From NCBI GenBank assembly GCA_028290765.1, contig JAQGJF010000247.1, forward strand, positions 1-6,970: 6,970 nucleotides of DNA, written 5' to 3'. Shown piece after piece: positions 1 through 6,306 of this stretch. Numbering within the stretch: the first letter of the stretch is position 1; each line of letters starts with the position of its first letter. Source of the DNA: Tardiphaga sp. (GTDB taxonomy: Bacteria; Pseudomonadota; Alphaproteobacteria; Rhizobiales; Xanthobacteraceae). The translations under genes and the position numbers were made by a program. The notes under the pieces are model-generated. The model did no database searches. It had not been told where the DNA came from and saw only the letters and a program-made list of their open reading frames with translations.

Positions 1-1
1 T

Positions 2-478
2 TCCGTTGGCTACATCTGGGCATGGGCCGGCGGCATTCTGGTGGTCTTGATGCTGGTCGAACGCTCGCGGGTCTGGCTGGAAATGCAGGCCGTGCACGAC
101 GACGAGACCGCGGCGGGCCTGATCGGACTCAATACGGTGGCGATCAAGGTCAGCGCGTTCGGCATCGGCGCGGCGGTCGCCGCGATTTCCGGCGGCCTGT
201 TCGCGCACCATCACGTCTACATCGAACCTGGCAATTTCGGTTTCGAGCGCTCGATCGATTTTGTTCTCGCTGCCATCCTCGGCGGTTCCACACTCGGCTT
301 GGGGTCGCTGGTTGGCGCGGTGCTGCTGGTCTTCCTGCCTGAATTCCTGCGACCCATCGCGGACTGGCGTCTCGCCGCCTTCGGTGCGCTGCTGATCCTG
401 GTACTGCTGGTACGACGCCAAGGCATCCTCGACCGCGCACTGTTGCGCGGGCTGGTGTTGCGGGGACAGGCGTCATGA
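2..478 (+). CDS. livM: Branched-chain amino acid-type ABC transporter permease LivM, 3' part
   Basis: This is the C-terminal 158 residues of an inner-membrane permease; the 5' part lies outside the window and the frame is open from base 2. With a LivH partner it would form the channel of a Liv/HAAT importer for branched-chain amino acids, amides or related small acids. What shows this: a cytoplasmic loop containing DDETAAGLIGLN, which fits the LivM 'REDE-AA--mGin' loop that contacts the ATPases; then KVSAFGIGAAVAAISGG, matching the family's 'K--AF--SA--AGlAG' helix; then the IEPGNFGFERSIDF stretch and the glycine-rich ILGGSTLGLGSLVGA helix, followed by LPEFLR. The usual 'GRALRAIRE' before the loop is altered here to WLEMQAVHDD. 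The stop TGA overlaps the livG start (ATGA), so the two are probably translationally coupled. Family assignment is firm; the substrate is unknown. Confidence 0.93.
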   Translation, partial: SVGYIWAWAGGILVVLMLVERSRVWLEMQAVHDDETAAGLIGLNTVAIKVSAFGIGAAVAAISGGLFAHHHVYIEPGNFGFERSIDFVLAAILGGSTLGLGSLVGAVLLVFLPEFLRPIADWRLAAFGALLILVLLVRRQGILDRALLRGLVLRGQAS

Positions 479-1227
479 ACGCGCCGCTGCTGCAACTGAC
501 CGGCGTCACCAAGACCTTTGGCGGTGTCCACGCGCTCTCCGACGTCACCAGCGAGGTGCCGGAAGGCAAGATCATCGGCATCATCGGCCCCAACGGCGCC
601 GGGAAAACCACATTATTCAACGTCGTCACCGGCGCCTATCGCGCCGATGCCGGCGAGGTGCGCCTGAGTGGCGCGGCCCTCACCGGCCGGCCACCGTACC
701 AGATCGTGCGCAAGGGCATTGCCCGGACGTTTCAGAATATCCGCCTGTTCACCAGCATGACGGTGTTTGAACATCTACTGGTGGCGCAGCCTCACAGCGA
801 ATCCTGGTGGCGTCGGCTGCTGCCGGTCGGCTGGGGTGATCCCGCCGCGAAAAACCGCGCCGAGGAGGTGATGGCGTTCTTCGGGCTTTCCGACCTGCGC
901 GACCGCCCCGCCGGATCGCTGCCCTACGGCCTGCAGCGCAAGGTCGAGATGGCCCGCGCCGTCACGGCCCGGCCAAAACTGCTGCTGCTCGACGAACCCG
1001 TCGCCGGCATGAACCATGACGAGGCGGAGGAAGTCCGCCGGCTCATGCTGCGGCTTCGCGCCACCGGATTGACGATCCTGTTGATCGAGCACGACATGAA
1101 TTTCGTGATGCGGCTGTGCGACTATCTCTACGTGCTCGATTTCGGCGTGCTGATCGCGCAGGGCACCCCCCAGGAGATCCGTCGCAACCCCGTCGTTCTT
1201 GACGCCTACCTCGGGAAAGAAGAGTGA
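475..1227 (+). CDS. livG: Branched-chain amino acid-type ABC transporter ATP-binding protein LivG
   Basis: A 250-residue cytoplasmic ATPase, the normal LivG length, which would pair with LivF to power the LivH/LivM channel. Motifs in order: Walker A GPNGAGKTT at 38-46; Q-loop in ARTFQNIRLF (Q87), a typical LivG sequence; ABC signature LPYGLQRKVEMARAV starting at 149; Walker B LLLLDEP at 169-175; the LivG-specific D-loop AGMN at 177-180; and the H-switch in IEHDM (H206). All catalytic positions are present. The ATG overlaps the livM stop as ATGA, and a purine-rich GGGGACAGG at 462-470 can serve as ribosome binding site. The gene ends in a TGATG overlap with livF, so livMGF are one transcript; its promoter lies upstream of the window. 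The C-terminal tail (VLDAYLGKEE) is the usual LivG ending. An amide, urea or aromatic-acid Liv paralogue is equally possible as the substrate class. Confidence 0.96.
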   Translation: MNAPLLQLTGVTKTFGGVHALSDVTSEVPEGKIIGIIGPNGAGKTTLFNVVTGAYRADAGEVRLSGAALTGRPPYQIVRKGIARTFQNIRLFTSMTVFEHLLVAQPHSESWWRRLLPVGWGDPAAKNRAEEVMAFFGLSDLRDRPAGSLPYGLQRKVEMARAVTARPKLLLLDEPVAGMNHDEAEEVRRLMLRLRATGLTILLIEHDMNFVMRLCDYLYVLDFGVLIAQGTPQEIRRNPVVLDAYLGKEE

Positions 1228-1934
1228 TGCTCGCAACGCGCGACCTGCAGGTCCGGTATGGCGCCATCGCCGCGGTGCGCGGCGTTGATCTCGAAGTCAA
1301 GGCGGGCGAGATCGTCGCATTGCTCGGCGCCAACGGCGCCGGCAAGAGCACGATCGCGCGCGCGATTGCCGGCCTGCTGCCTTTTCAGGGTGACATCGTG
1401 TACGAAGGCCACAAGCTCAGGCCGAACGATGCCGAACGCAACGTCCGCCGTGGCATCGTGCTCGTGCCTGAAGGCCGCGGAATTCTGGGGCGCATGACGG
1501 TCGACGAAAATCTCTCGATGGGCATCTACACCCGCCCGGACAAAAGCGAGGCCATGGCGGACAAGCAGCGGATGCTGGAGCGCTTTCCGGTGCTCGGCAA
1601 GCGCCGCCACGCGGCGGCGAGCCTGCTCAGCGGCGGCGAACAGCAGTTGCTTGCCATCGCGCGTGCGCTGCTGTCGAAGCCCCGGTTGCTGCTGCTCGAC
1701 GAGCCTTCCCTCGGACTTGCCCCGCAGGCGACGGACCACGTATTCGGCGTGATCGCCGCAGCCCGAGCCGAAGGATTGTCGGTGTTGCTGGTCGAACAGA
1801 AAGCCCGCCAGACCCTGAAAGTGGCGGATCGTGCTTATCTATTGGAGACCGGCCGCGTCGTAACCTCGGGCCTGGCGCAGGCGCTGGTCGACGACCCTGC
1901 GGTCTCCGATGCCTTTCTCGGGGGCCGCCATTGA
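1227..1934 (+). CDS. livF: Branched-chain amino acid-type ABC transporter ATP-binding protein LivF
   Basis: A 235-residue ATPase, the partner of LivG in the Liv/HAAT importer. From the ATG at 1227: Walker A GANGAGKST at 34-42; VPEGRGIL at 80-87, where LivF carries PEGR in place of the Q-loop glutamine; signature LLSGGEQQLLAIARAL at 133-148; Walker B LLLLDEPSLGLAP at 154-166; and VEQ at 189-191, where LivF has Gln at the H-switch position. These features separate it from LivG. I chose ATG 1227, which overlaps the livG stop as TGATG and gives the family-like N-terminus MLATRDLQVRYG; a GTG at 1224 is in frame and would add one residue. GGGAAAGAAGAG at 1213-1224 is a plausible ribosome binding site. 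It is the last gene of the livMGF block; the next genes run in the opposite direction. Confidence 0.96.
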   Translation: MLATRDLQVRYGAIAAVRGVDLEVKAGEIVALLGANGAGKSTIARAIAGLLPFQGDIVYEGHKLRPNDAERNVRRGIVLVPEGRGILGRMTVDENLSMGIYTRPDKSEAMADKQRMLERFPVLGKRRHAAASLLSGGEQQLLAIARALLSKPRLLLLDEPSLGLAPQATDHVFGVIAAARAEGLSVLLVEQKARQTLKVADRAYLLETGRVVTSGLAQALVDDPAVSDAFLGGRH

Positions 1935-1956
1935 TCACGCTGAAAGTCCGATTTTA

Positions 1957-1974
1957 GCGGGCCATCCAGCCCGC
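1957..1974. terminator. Weak candidate hairpin in the convergent intergenic region
   Basis: Just after livF there is a perfect 6-bp GC inverted repeat, GCGGGC (1957-1962) and GCCCGC (1969-1974), with a 6-base loop. It lies 22 bases past the livF stop in a 132-base gap (1935-2066) between two converging gene blocks, where a terminator is expected. There is no T-run downstream on either strand: the T4 at 1952-1955 is on the wrong side for + transcription and reads as A on the - strand. It is therefore not a canonical intrinsic terminator. I see nothing else with clear function in the gap. Confidence 0.25.
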
Positions 1975-2066
1975 CGACCATTTCGCGCGCCCCCGGGCGA
2001 TCCCGATGCGTTACATAGCTGACGTTGGCTAATAATCATCTTCCAGAACGTCGCGCGACCGGCCGA

Positions 2067-2401
2067 TCAATCCAACTTCACATTGGCCTGCTGGATGAGT
2101 GAGCGGTAGTAGACATAGTCATCCTTCACTTGCTGCTCGAACGCGTCCGACGTGCCGCCGGCCGGCTGCGTGCCCAGCGCCGTGAGCCTGGCGCTCACCG
2201 CGGGCGTGGCCAGGGCCTCGTTGACGTCGTTCACCAGCTTTTGCACGATTTCCTTCGGCGTCGCCGCCGGCAGGAACAAACCCACCCAGCTCGAGCGGGT
2301 GAAGCCTGACACGCCCAACTCCTCGAATGTCGGCACCTGCGGCAGCACCGCAGACCGGGCCGATCCCGTGGCCGCAATAACCGTCACGTTGCCGCTGGGG
2401 A
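2067..2401 (-). pseudogene. Bug/TctC-type substrate-binding protein, C-terminal fragment
   Basis: About 109 residues of the C-terminal lobe of a tripartite tricarboxylate transporter (TTT) periplasmic binding protein, a family of about 320 residues. Recognisable stretches are VTVIAATGSARS, LPQVPTFEELGVSGF, SSWVGLFLPAATPKEIVQKL, VNEALATPAVSARLTALG and the ending QANVKLD before the stop. These fit the family pattern of 'lavts-RS-alPdVPT--E-G' followed by 'W-GlfaPagTP--vv-kL'. The signal peptide, N-terminal lobe and most of the ligand site are absent. Upstream of about 2401 the sequence switches to nitronate monooxygenase in another frame. The frame stays open far upstream, but only by chance, antisense or out of frame to other genes. 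A gene finder might start it at GTG 2387. Without a signal peptide it cannot be a working binding protein. The call as a TctC fragment is firm; the cause of truncation is inferred. Confidence 0.85.
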
Positions 2402-2665
2402 ATGACAAACCAGAGTTACACCCCAGATGCCGGCGCATTCGCGATGCACGGCGGCAGCTATTTCGCCCAGCCAACCATCGAGTTGCCGAGCGTCCTCGGC
2501 GTTCAATGCCGGTATGACGGCGGCGATGCCCCCTTCGCAAGCCGCGATCACCAGCGCCGGGGTCGTGACCAGATATATGGGTGCCGCGACGATCGGCGCG
2601 TACAGGCGGTCGCTCCAGGCCGGCACCCGATGCGACTTCAAAAGGGCGTGGACGGTATCGGTCAT
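2384..2665 (-). pseudogene. Nitronate monooxygenase (2-nitropropane dioxygenase-like), N-terminal fragment
   Basis: A 93-codon reading frame whose first ~89 residues match the start of FMN-dependent nitronate monooxygenases, which oxidise alkyl nitronates and related compounds and are usually 320-360 residues long. Visible family features: APIVAAPIYLVTTPALVIAAC at about 23-43, like 'lPviaaPMfLvSgpeLviAac'; GGIAAVIPALNA at 45-56; the LDGWLGEI helix at 62-69; and WGVTLVCHS at 81-89, like 'wavNlivHrsN'. After that the homology stops and four unrelated residues precede a TGA at 2384-2386. The rest of the TIM barrel, including the FMN phosphate site and catalytic residues, is missing, so it should be inactive. 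The ATG at 2665 overlaps the ligase stop as ATGA and has GGGAGG just upstream, so it was probably a translationally coupled operon member before truncation. Confidence 0.8.
2395..2405 (-). other. Deletion junction between nitronate monooxygenase and TctC remnants
   Basis: Reading the - strand, CAT TCC (2404-2399) ends the nitronate monooxygenase homology (..VCHS), and one frame over, AGC GGC AAC GTG (2396-2385) begins the TctC homology (SGNVTV..). The change of both family and frame occurs within a few bases. Both genes point the same way, so one deletion removing the 3' two-thirds of the first gene and the 5' two-thirds of the second explains it. No repeat or insertion element is visible at the join. 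An assembly artefact cannot be excluded from the sequence alone. Confidence 0.7.
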
Positions 2666-4191
2666 GGGACCTCCCCGCCCTCGCGCAGCATTCGCTTGAG
2701 CACTTTGCCGGCCGAGTTGCGCGGCAGATCGTTGCGGACGATATAGTCCTTGGGCGATTTGACGCTTCCGAGAAGGGTCTTGCAGAACTGCCCCAGTTCC
2801 TCGAGATCCAGCGCCGTTCCCGCCCGCGGCACCACGAAGGCCCTGACGGCTTCACCCCATTTCGGATCCGGTACGCCGACGACGGCTGCATCGGCCACGG
2901 CTTGATGCTGCAGCAATACGCTCTCGACTTCGGCCGAGTAGACATTGAACCCGCCGGATATGATCATGTCCTTCTTGCGATCGACGATGAAGAGAAACCC
3001 TTCGTCGTCGAGATAGCCGACGTCGCCGGTATGATGCCATCCATGTTCGCGCAGCGTCGCGGTTGCATCCGGATCGTCGAGAAACTCCTTCATGCCGCCG
3101 AGCGACCGGGTGACGATCTCGCCGGCCTGATTGGGCGCCAGATGCCTGCCCCCGTCGTCCATGATCGAAACGGCGCCCTGGCGCGTGGCGCGCCCGGCGC
3201 TTTTGAGCAGCCGCTCCTCGCCGGCGGCGATGCGCCGGTGATCCGCGGTGGACATCGACGAGATCGGGTAGATCACCTCGGATTGCGAATAGATGTTGAG
3301 GAGGACGTCGCCGAACACCTCGATGGCCTGGCGCAGCCGCTCCGGCGAGATCGACGAACCGGCATACATCAGCACTTTCAGCGACGACAGATCGCGCGGC
3401 TGGCGCTGCTGCTCATCGATCAAGGCATAGACCAGCGTCGGCGGCGCGAACAAGAGATCGATACGATGGCCGGCAATGGTGTCGAGAATAGAAGCGGGCT
3501 GAGCTGAGTCGGCGATATATTGTGTGCTCCCCACGCCCATGGTCGCATAGACGATCCCGCCCGCGACGTGGGTAAGCGGCGCGACGACGAGATGACGTGC
3601 GCCGCGCGCGGCCGTCACCACATCACGGTAGCCGGCCGCCATCATGGCGAGCCCGAAATGGCTGTGGAGAATGCCCTTCGGCTGCCCGGTGGTGCCGCTG
3701 GTGATGAATATCGCGGCCGGATCGTCGGCTCTGACGAACAGATCGGGAAACACATCGGCGGATCCGGACGACCATTCGTCGAAGCCGCTCAGTCCGTCAC
3801 ACGGATCGAATGGCACAATGAGCGCGAGGCCCGGTACGTCTTGCGACAATGCCCGGAGGTCGGTCAGGCCCTTCTGCACCATCAGGGCCTTGCAGCCGAA
3901 ACGTTGCAGTAACGAGACGTTTTCCGGGACGCTGTTGCGCGCGTTAAGCGGTACGATCACGGCCTTGCAGCGCAGCGTCCCGTAGATGGCCTGAAGCATG
4001 CGCGCGTCGTTCCGCGACCAGATCGCGATCCTGTCGCCTTCTCCAATGCCGGCCTGGCGCAGCGCGCAGGCCACCCGATGGGTAGCGGCGACGAATTGGG
4101 CGTAGGTGAGCGTCAGCGAGCCCTGCGCCGTGTGCAGGCGATCCCCGTGTCGCACGGCTTCTGCATCGAGTTCGGCTACGATCGAAAGCAT
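2662..4191 (-). CDS. Acyl-CoA synthetase (AMP-forming), class I adenylate-forming enzyme
   Basis: A full-length 509-residue cytoplasmic ligase that would activate a carboxylic acid to an acyl-adenylate and then to a CoA thioester. Motifs in order: phosphate-binding loop TSGTTGQPKG at 164-173; the A4-like aromatic/His region APLTHVAG at 204-211; A5 motif YSQSE at 301-305, where most members have YG-TE; HTGDVGYLD at 387-395 with the ATP-ribose aspartate (D390); hinge region VDRKKDMIISGG at 403-414; and the C-terminal catalytic lysine K496 in PRNSAGK. The ATG at 4191 follows a strong GAGGGAGGT ribosome binding site (4204-4196). The stop overlaps the downstream nitronate monooxygenase start. Location next to a TRAP carboxylate importer suggests an imported acid as substrate; fatty, aryl or dicarboxylic acids cannot be told apart here. 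It looks intact although both flanking genes are broken. Confidence 0.93.
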   Translation of the reverse strand: MLSIVAELDAEAVRHGDRLHTAQGSLTLTYAQFVAATHRVACALRQAGIGEGDRIAIWSRNDARMLQAIYGTLRCKAVIVPLNARNSVPENVSLLQRFGCKALMVQKGLTDLRALSQDVPGLALIVPFDPCDGLSGFDEWSSGSADVFPDLFVRADDPAAIFITSGTTGQPKGILHSHFGLAMMAAGYRDVVTAARGARHLVVAPLTHVAGGIVYATMGVGSTQYIADSAQPASILDTIAGHRIDLLFAPPTLVYALIDEQQRQPRDLSSLKVLMYAGSSISPERLRQAIEVFGDVLLNIYSQSEVIYPISSMSTADHRRIAAGEERLLKSAGRATRQGAVSIMDDGGRHLAPNQAGEIVTRSLGGMKEFLDDPDATATLREHGWHHTGDVGYLDDEGFLFIVDRKKDMIISGGFNVYSAEVESVLLQHQAVADAAVVGVPDPKWGEAVRAFVVPRAGTALDLEELGQFCKTLLGSVKSPKDYIVRNDLPRNSAGKVLKRMLREGGEVP

Positions 4192-4195
4192 GATG

Positions 4196-4204
4196 ACCTC
4201 CCTC
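4196..4204 (-). promoter_or_regulatory. Strong Shine-Dalgarno site of the acyl-CoA synthetase
   Basis: GAGGGAGGT on the - strand, ending four bases before the ATG at 4191, closely complements the 16S rRNA 3' end. It lies between the stop of the upstream 48-codon remnant (4207) and the ligase start, so the ligase can be translated independently of that remnant. It fixes the ligase start. Confidence 0.75.
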
Positions 4205-4206
4205 GC

Positions 4207-4353
4207 TCAGGCGGCGACGCGGATTTCGACCAGCGCCTGTGTTCGGTGATGCCTGACATGCTCGATCGCGCGCCGCAGGGCGGACGGCAATTCATCGCCT
4301 TTTTCCACCTTGAGCGTGAATGCGCAGCTTGCTTGCGGTCTGGTCATTTCCAT
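4207..4353 (-). pseudogene. Remnant of a thiamine-pyrophosphate-dependent enzyme (acetolactate synthase-like), mostly C-terminal tail
   Basis: A 48-codon reading frame whose last ~36 residues (LKVEKGDELPSALRRAIEHV, then a short basic stretch and QALVEIRVAA) look like the extreme C-terminus of acetolactate synthase/benzoylformate decarboxylase-type TPP enzymes, where 'V--p-eL--ALrrAl--v--G--ALveV-v' ends the protein. The first residues, MEMTRPQA, resemble the usual start of the same family ('M-MTgaQAl'). So it may be a start and an end joined in frame with about 500 residues missing, including the GDG...N TPP/Mg motif. The ATG at 4353 overlaps the dctM stop as TAATG, so it should be co-translated. 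The alternative is a real small protein coupled to dctM. The match is short and judged by eye, so the family call is moderate. Confidence 0.55.
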
Positions 4354-5657
4354 TATCCAATCATGCGCTGCGGCAGCCAGGTGGCCAGCAGCGGGAAAAC
4401 AATCAGGATGACGAGGCGGATCAAGTCCGTGATCACGAACGGCAGCACCCCGACGAAGATCGTGGACATGTTGACATCCTTGATCACGCTTTTGATCACG
4501 AACACGTTCATGCCGACGGGGGGATGGATCAGGCCGAGTTCGACCGTCATCACGATGATGATGCCGAACCAGATCGGATCGAAGCCGAGCGCCGTCACCA
4601 CCGGGAACACGATCGGCACCGTGAGGATGATCATGGCCATGGCGTCCATCAGGCAGCCAAGCACCAGATACATCAGCAGGATCAGAGCCAGCACGCCGTA
4701 GGGACCGATGCCGAGCCCGGTCAGAAACTGCGTCACGTGCTGCGGCGTCTGCGTGATGGTGAGGAAATAGCCGAAGCACAGCGCGCCGATCAGGACGGTG
4801 AATACCGCGGCCGCGGTGCGCGTCGCCTGCAGCAGCGACTGCAGGACGCCGTCCTTGTTGAGCCTGCCGCGCAGCACGCCGATCAGGAACGCACCGACGG
4901 CGCCGACCGCGCCCGCTTCGGTCGGAATGAACAGGCCGCCATAGAGGCCGCCGATCACGAAGGTGAACAGCACCAGCGGCGACCAGACGTCGCGGATAGC
5001 GCCGCGACGCTCCGCCCACGAGCTCTTCGCGCCGGTCGGCAGGAACCCCGGCCTGACCCGGCCGATGATGGAAATGGTGATCATATGCATGGCGATCGCC
5101 AGCAAACCCGGGACGATGCCGGCGATGAACAGCTTGCCGATATCCTGCTGGGTGATGATGCCATAGACCGCAAGCACGGTTGACGGCGGCAGCATGGCGC
5201 CGAGCGTACCGCCGACCGCGATGACGCCGGTGGCGAATGATTTCGGATAGTTGAAGCGCCGCATCTCCGGATAGGCCACCGCGGAAAACGTCGCGGCGGT
5301 GGCCACCGACGAGCCCGAGATCGCGGCAAAGCCGCCGCAGGCAGCGATGGTCGCGATGCCGAGGCCGCCGCGCCAGTGCCCGACAAAGGTGTTGGCGGCG
5401 CGAAACAGCTCGCGGCTGATGCCGGAGACGGAGGCGAAGGCGCCCATCAGCAGGAACATCGGGATCACGCCGAAGGTGTAATCGGTGACCGTGCGCATGG
5501 TGGTCTGGCCGACCAGTTTCAGCGCCGGCTCGAAACCGGTGAGATAGCCGAAACCGGTAATGCCGACGAGGCCCATCGCCATGCCGACCGGCACGCGCAG
5601 CAGCATCAGCACGAACAGGGCGACGAAGCCGATGGCAGCGACTGTTTCGGGACTCAC
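4353..5657 (-). CDS. dctM: TRAP transporter large permease subunit DctM
   Basis: A 434-residue inner-membrane protein of normal length for the TRAP large (transport) subunit, which moves the substrate delivered by DctP using a sodium or proton gradient. It is hydrophobic throughout, with a dozen or so likely helices. Signature regions: GFAAISGSSVATAATFSAV from 109, followed by PEMRRFNYPKSFATG; GGTLGAMLPPS at 149-159, then VYGIITQQDIGKLFIAGIVPG; TEAGAVGA at 246-253; LGCLMDAMAMIILTVPI at 333-349; and HPPVGMNVFV at 378-387. The two 'ISGSS' and 'PPVG' hairpin regions mark the internal repeat of the family. The start is GTG at 5657, chosen because it gives the typical short N-terminus before the first helix; it lies six bases after the dctQ stop, with GGTGGAG at 5673-5667 as ribosome binding site. 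Its stop overlaps the next ATG (TAATG). Confidence 0.96.
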   Translation of the reverse strand: MSPETVAAIGFVALFVLMLLRVPVGMAMGLVGITGFGYLTGFEPALKLVGQTTMRTVTDYTFGVIPMFLLMGAFASVSGISRELFRAANTFVGHWRGGLGIATIAACGGFAAISGSSVATAATFSAVAYPEMRRFNYPKSFATGVIAVGGTLGAMLPPSTVLAVYGIITQQDIGKLFIAGIVPGLLAIAMHMITISIIGRVRPGFLPTGAKSSWAERRGAIRDVWSPLVLFTFVIGGLYGGLFIPTEAGAVGAVGAFLIGVLRGRLNKDGVLQSLLQATRTAAAVFTVLIGALCFGYFLTITQTPQHVTQFLTGLGIGPYGVLALILLMYLVLGCLMDAMAMIILTVPIVFPVVTALGFDPIWFGIIIVMTVELGLIHPPVGMNVFVIKSVIKDVNMSTIFVGVLPFVITDLIRLVILIVFPLLATWLPQRMIG

Positions 5658-5663
5658 GGGCGA

Positions 5664-6239
5664 TTACTCCACCGTCTTGATTTTTGCATCGTGGATTTCG
5701 TCCGGATGGAAGACCAGCCGATAGGTCCTGATGGCGATCAACAACACCGCCGACACGTCGCCGATCCAGGCCACCGCGAAGAACGGCCAAGTCGGCAGCC
5801 GCAGGTCGTAGGTCAGAACGTTATCCTGATAGGTGGTGCTCACCTTGTCGAACAGCGTGATGGTCTGCACCGTCACGACGAACAGCAGCACCAGGGTCGC
5901 GAACACGTCGATCCAGCGCTGGTATTTCGGTCGAACGTTCGCCCACACCAGGTCCACCGTGATGTGCGTGCCGCGATAGCTGGTCGCCGCGATCCCCCAG
6001 AAGATCAGGATGCCGAACAACAGCCGTCCAAAATCATAGTAATCGGGAATCGTGACCGCGAAGAATTTGCGCGTGAACACCGCGGTAAACGTGTTCAGCG
6101 CCACGATGCCGACGAAGGCGGCCGCGATCAGTTCGATCGAATCGATGAAACGGTCCATGAAGTTCTTGCCGCGGCCGGCGCCAGGTGGTGCCGGCGCCGC
6201 GCGCGCGCCATCTTTCAGGACCTCAGGCTGTGCGGTCAT
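5664..6239 (-). CDS. dctQ: TRAP transporter small permease subunit DctQ
   Basis: A 191-residue inner-membrane protein with four predicted helices at about 33-56, 68-88, 110-131 and 150-173, the DctQ topology; it stabilises DctM and helps dock the binding protein. The family signature is seen at the end of helix 2: LLFGILIFWGIAATSYRG then THITVDLVW (H92, D96), as in 'lfgwliFlGaa-a-r-g-Hi-vd'. The N-terminus before helix 1 is a hydrophilic, Ala/Pro/Gly-rich stretch of about 27 residues; M28 (FMDRF) is a possible alternative start. The first ATG at 6239 has only a weak ribosome binding site (TGGGTAA). It is somewhat longer than the smallest DctQ proteins because of that extension and the loop between helices 3 and 4. 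It sits between dctP and dctM in the usual order. Confidence 0.93.
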   Translation of the reverse strand: MTAQPEVLKDGARAAPAPPGAGRGKNFMDRFIDSIELIAAAFVGIVALNTFTAVFTRKFFAVTIPDYYDFGRLLFGILIFWGIAATSYRGTHITVDLVWANVRPKYQRWIDVFATLVLLFVVTVQTITLFDKVSTTYQDNVLTYDLRLPTWPFFAVAWIGDVSAVLLIAIRTYRLVFHPDEIHDAKIKTVE

Positions 6240-6306
6240 GTTTTACCCAAAGACTTGAAGGAAATGCGGTTGCGGGAGCGCCGTCGCCATCGTCGACTGC
6301 CAGCGT
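6240..6306. other. Short dctP-dctQ spacer
   Basis: Sixty-seven bases between the binding-protein stop and the dctQ start. Such spacers in TRAP operons often hold a hairpin that keeps the binding protein more abundant than the permease. Here I see only short, imperfect GC-rich complementarity and no T-run, so no terminator or attenuator is called. Confidence 0.4.

Noticed and set aside
919..963. LivG signature LPYGLQ instead of LSGGQ, and Gln in place of His at the LivF H-switch
   Set aside because: Both are, to my knowledge, recurrent features of the LivG and LivF families and do not indicate loss of function.
1985..1999. GC palindrome CGCCC/GGGCG in the convergent gap
   Set aside because: The loop would be only two bases and there is no T-run, so a stable terminator hairpin is unlikely.
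1935..2066. Possible promoter in the livF-TctC gap
   Set aside because: Both flanking genes end here, and no convincing -35/-10 pair with sensible spacing is visible on either strand.
2395..2410. Programmed frameshift joining nitronate monooxygenase and TctC into one protein
   Set aside because: There is no convincing slippery heptamer or downstream structure, and the product would join part of a cytoplasmic flavoenzyme barrel to half of a periplasmic binding protein, which makes no functional sense.
2067..2945. 292-codon - strand frame that includes the TctC fragment
   Set aside because: Only the last ~109 codons are homologous to TctC. The upstream part runs out of frame through the nitronate monooxygenase remnant and the ligase end, with Arg/Ser-rich sequence typical of chance open frames in GC-rich DNA.
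2581..3507. Long + strand open frame (308 codons) antisense to the ligase; similar ones at 4320-5183 and 5376-6332
   Set aside because: They are antisense shadows of the ligase, dctM and dctQ/dctM, are rich in Asp/Arg/His/Gln, and show no domain pattern. The sense genes carry complete catalytic or membrane motifs.
4207..5790. 527-codon - strand frame overlapping dctM
   Set aside because: Its body is an Arg/Gly/His-rich off-frame reading of dctM. Only the last 48 codons, after the dctM stop, have protein-like content.
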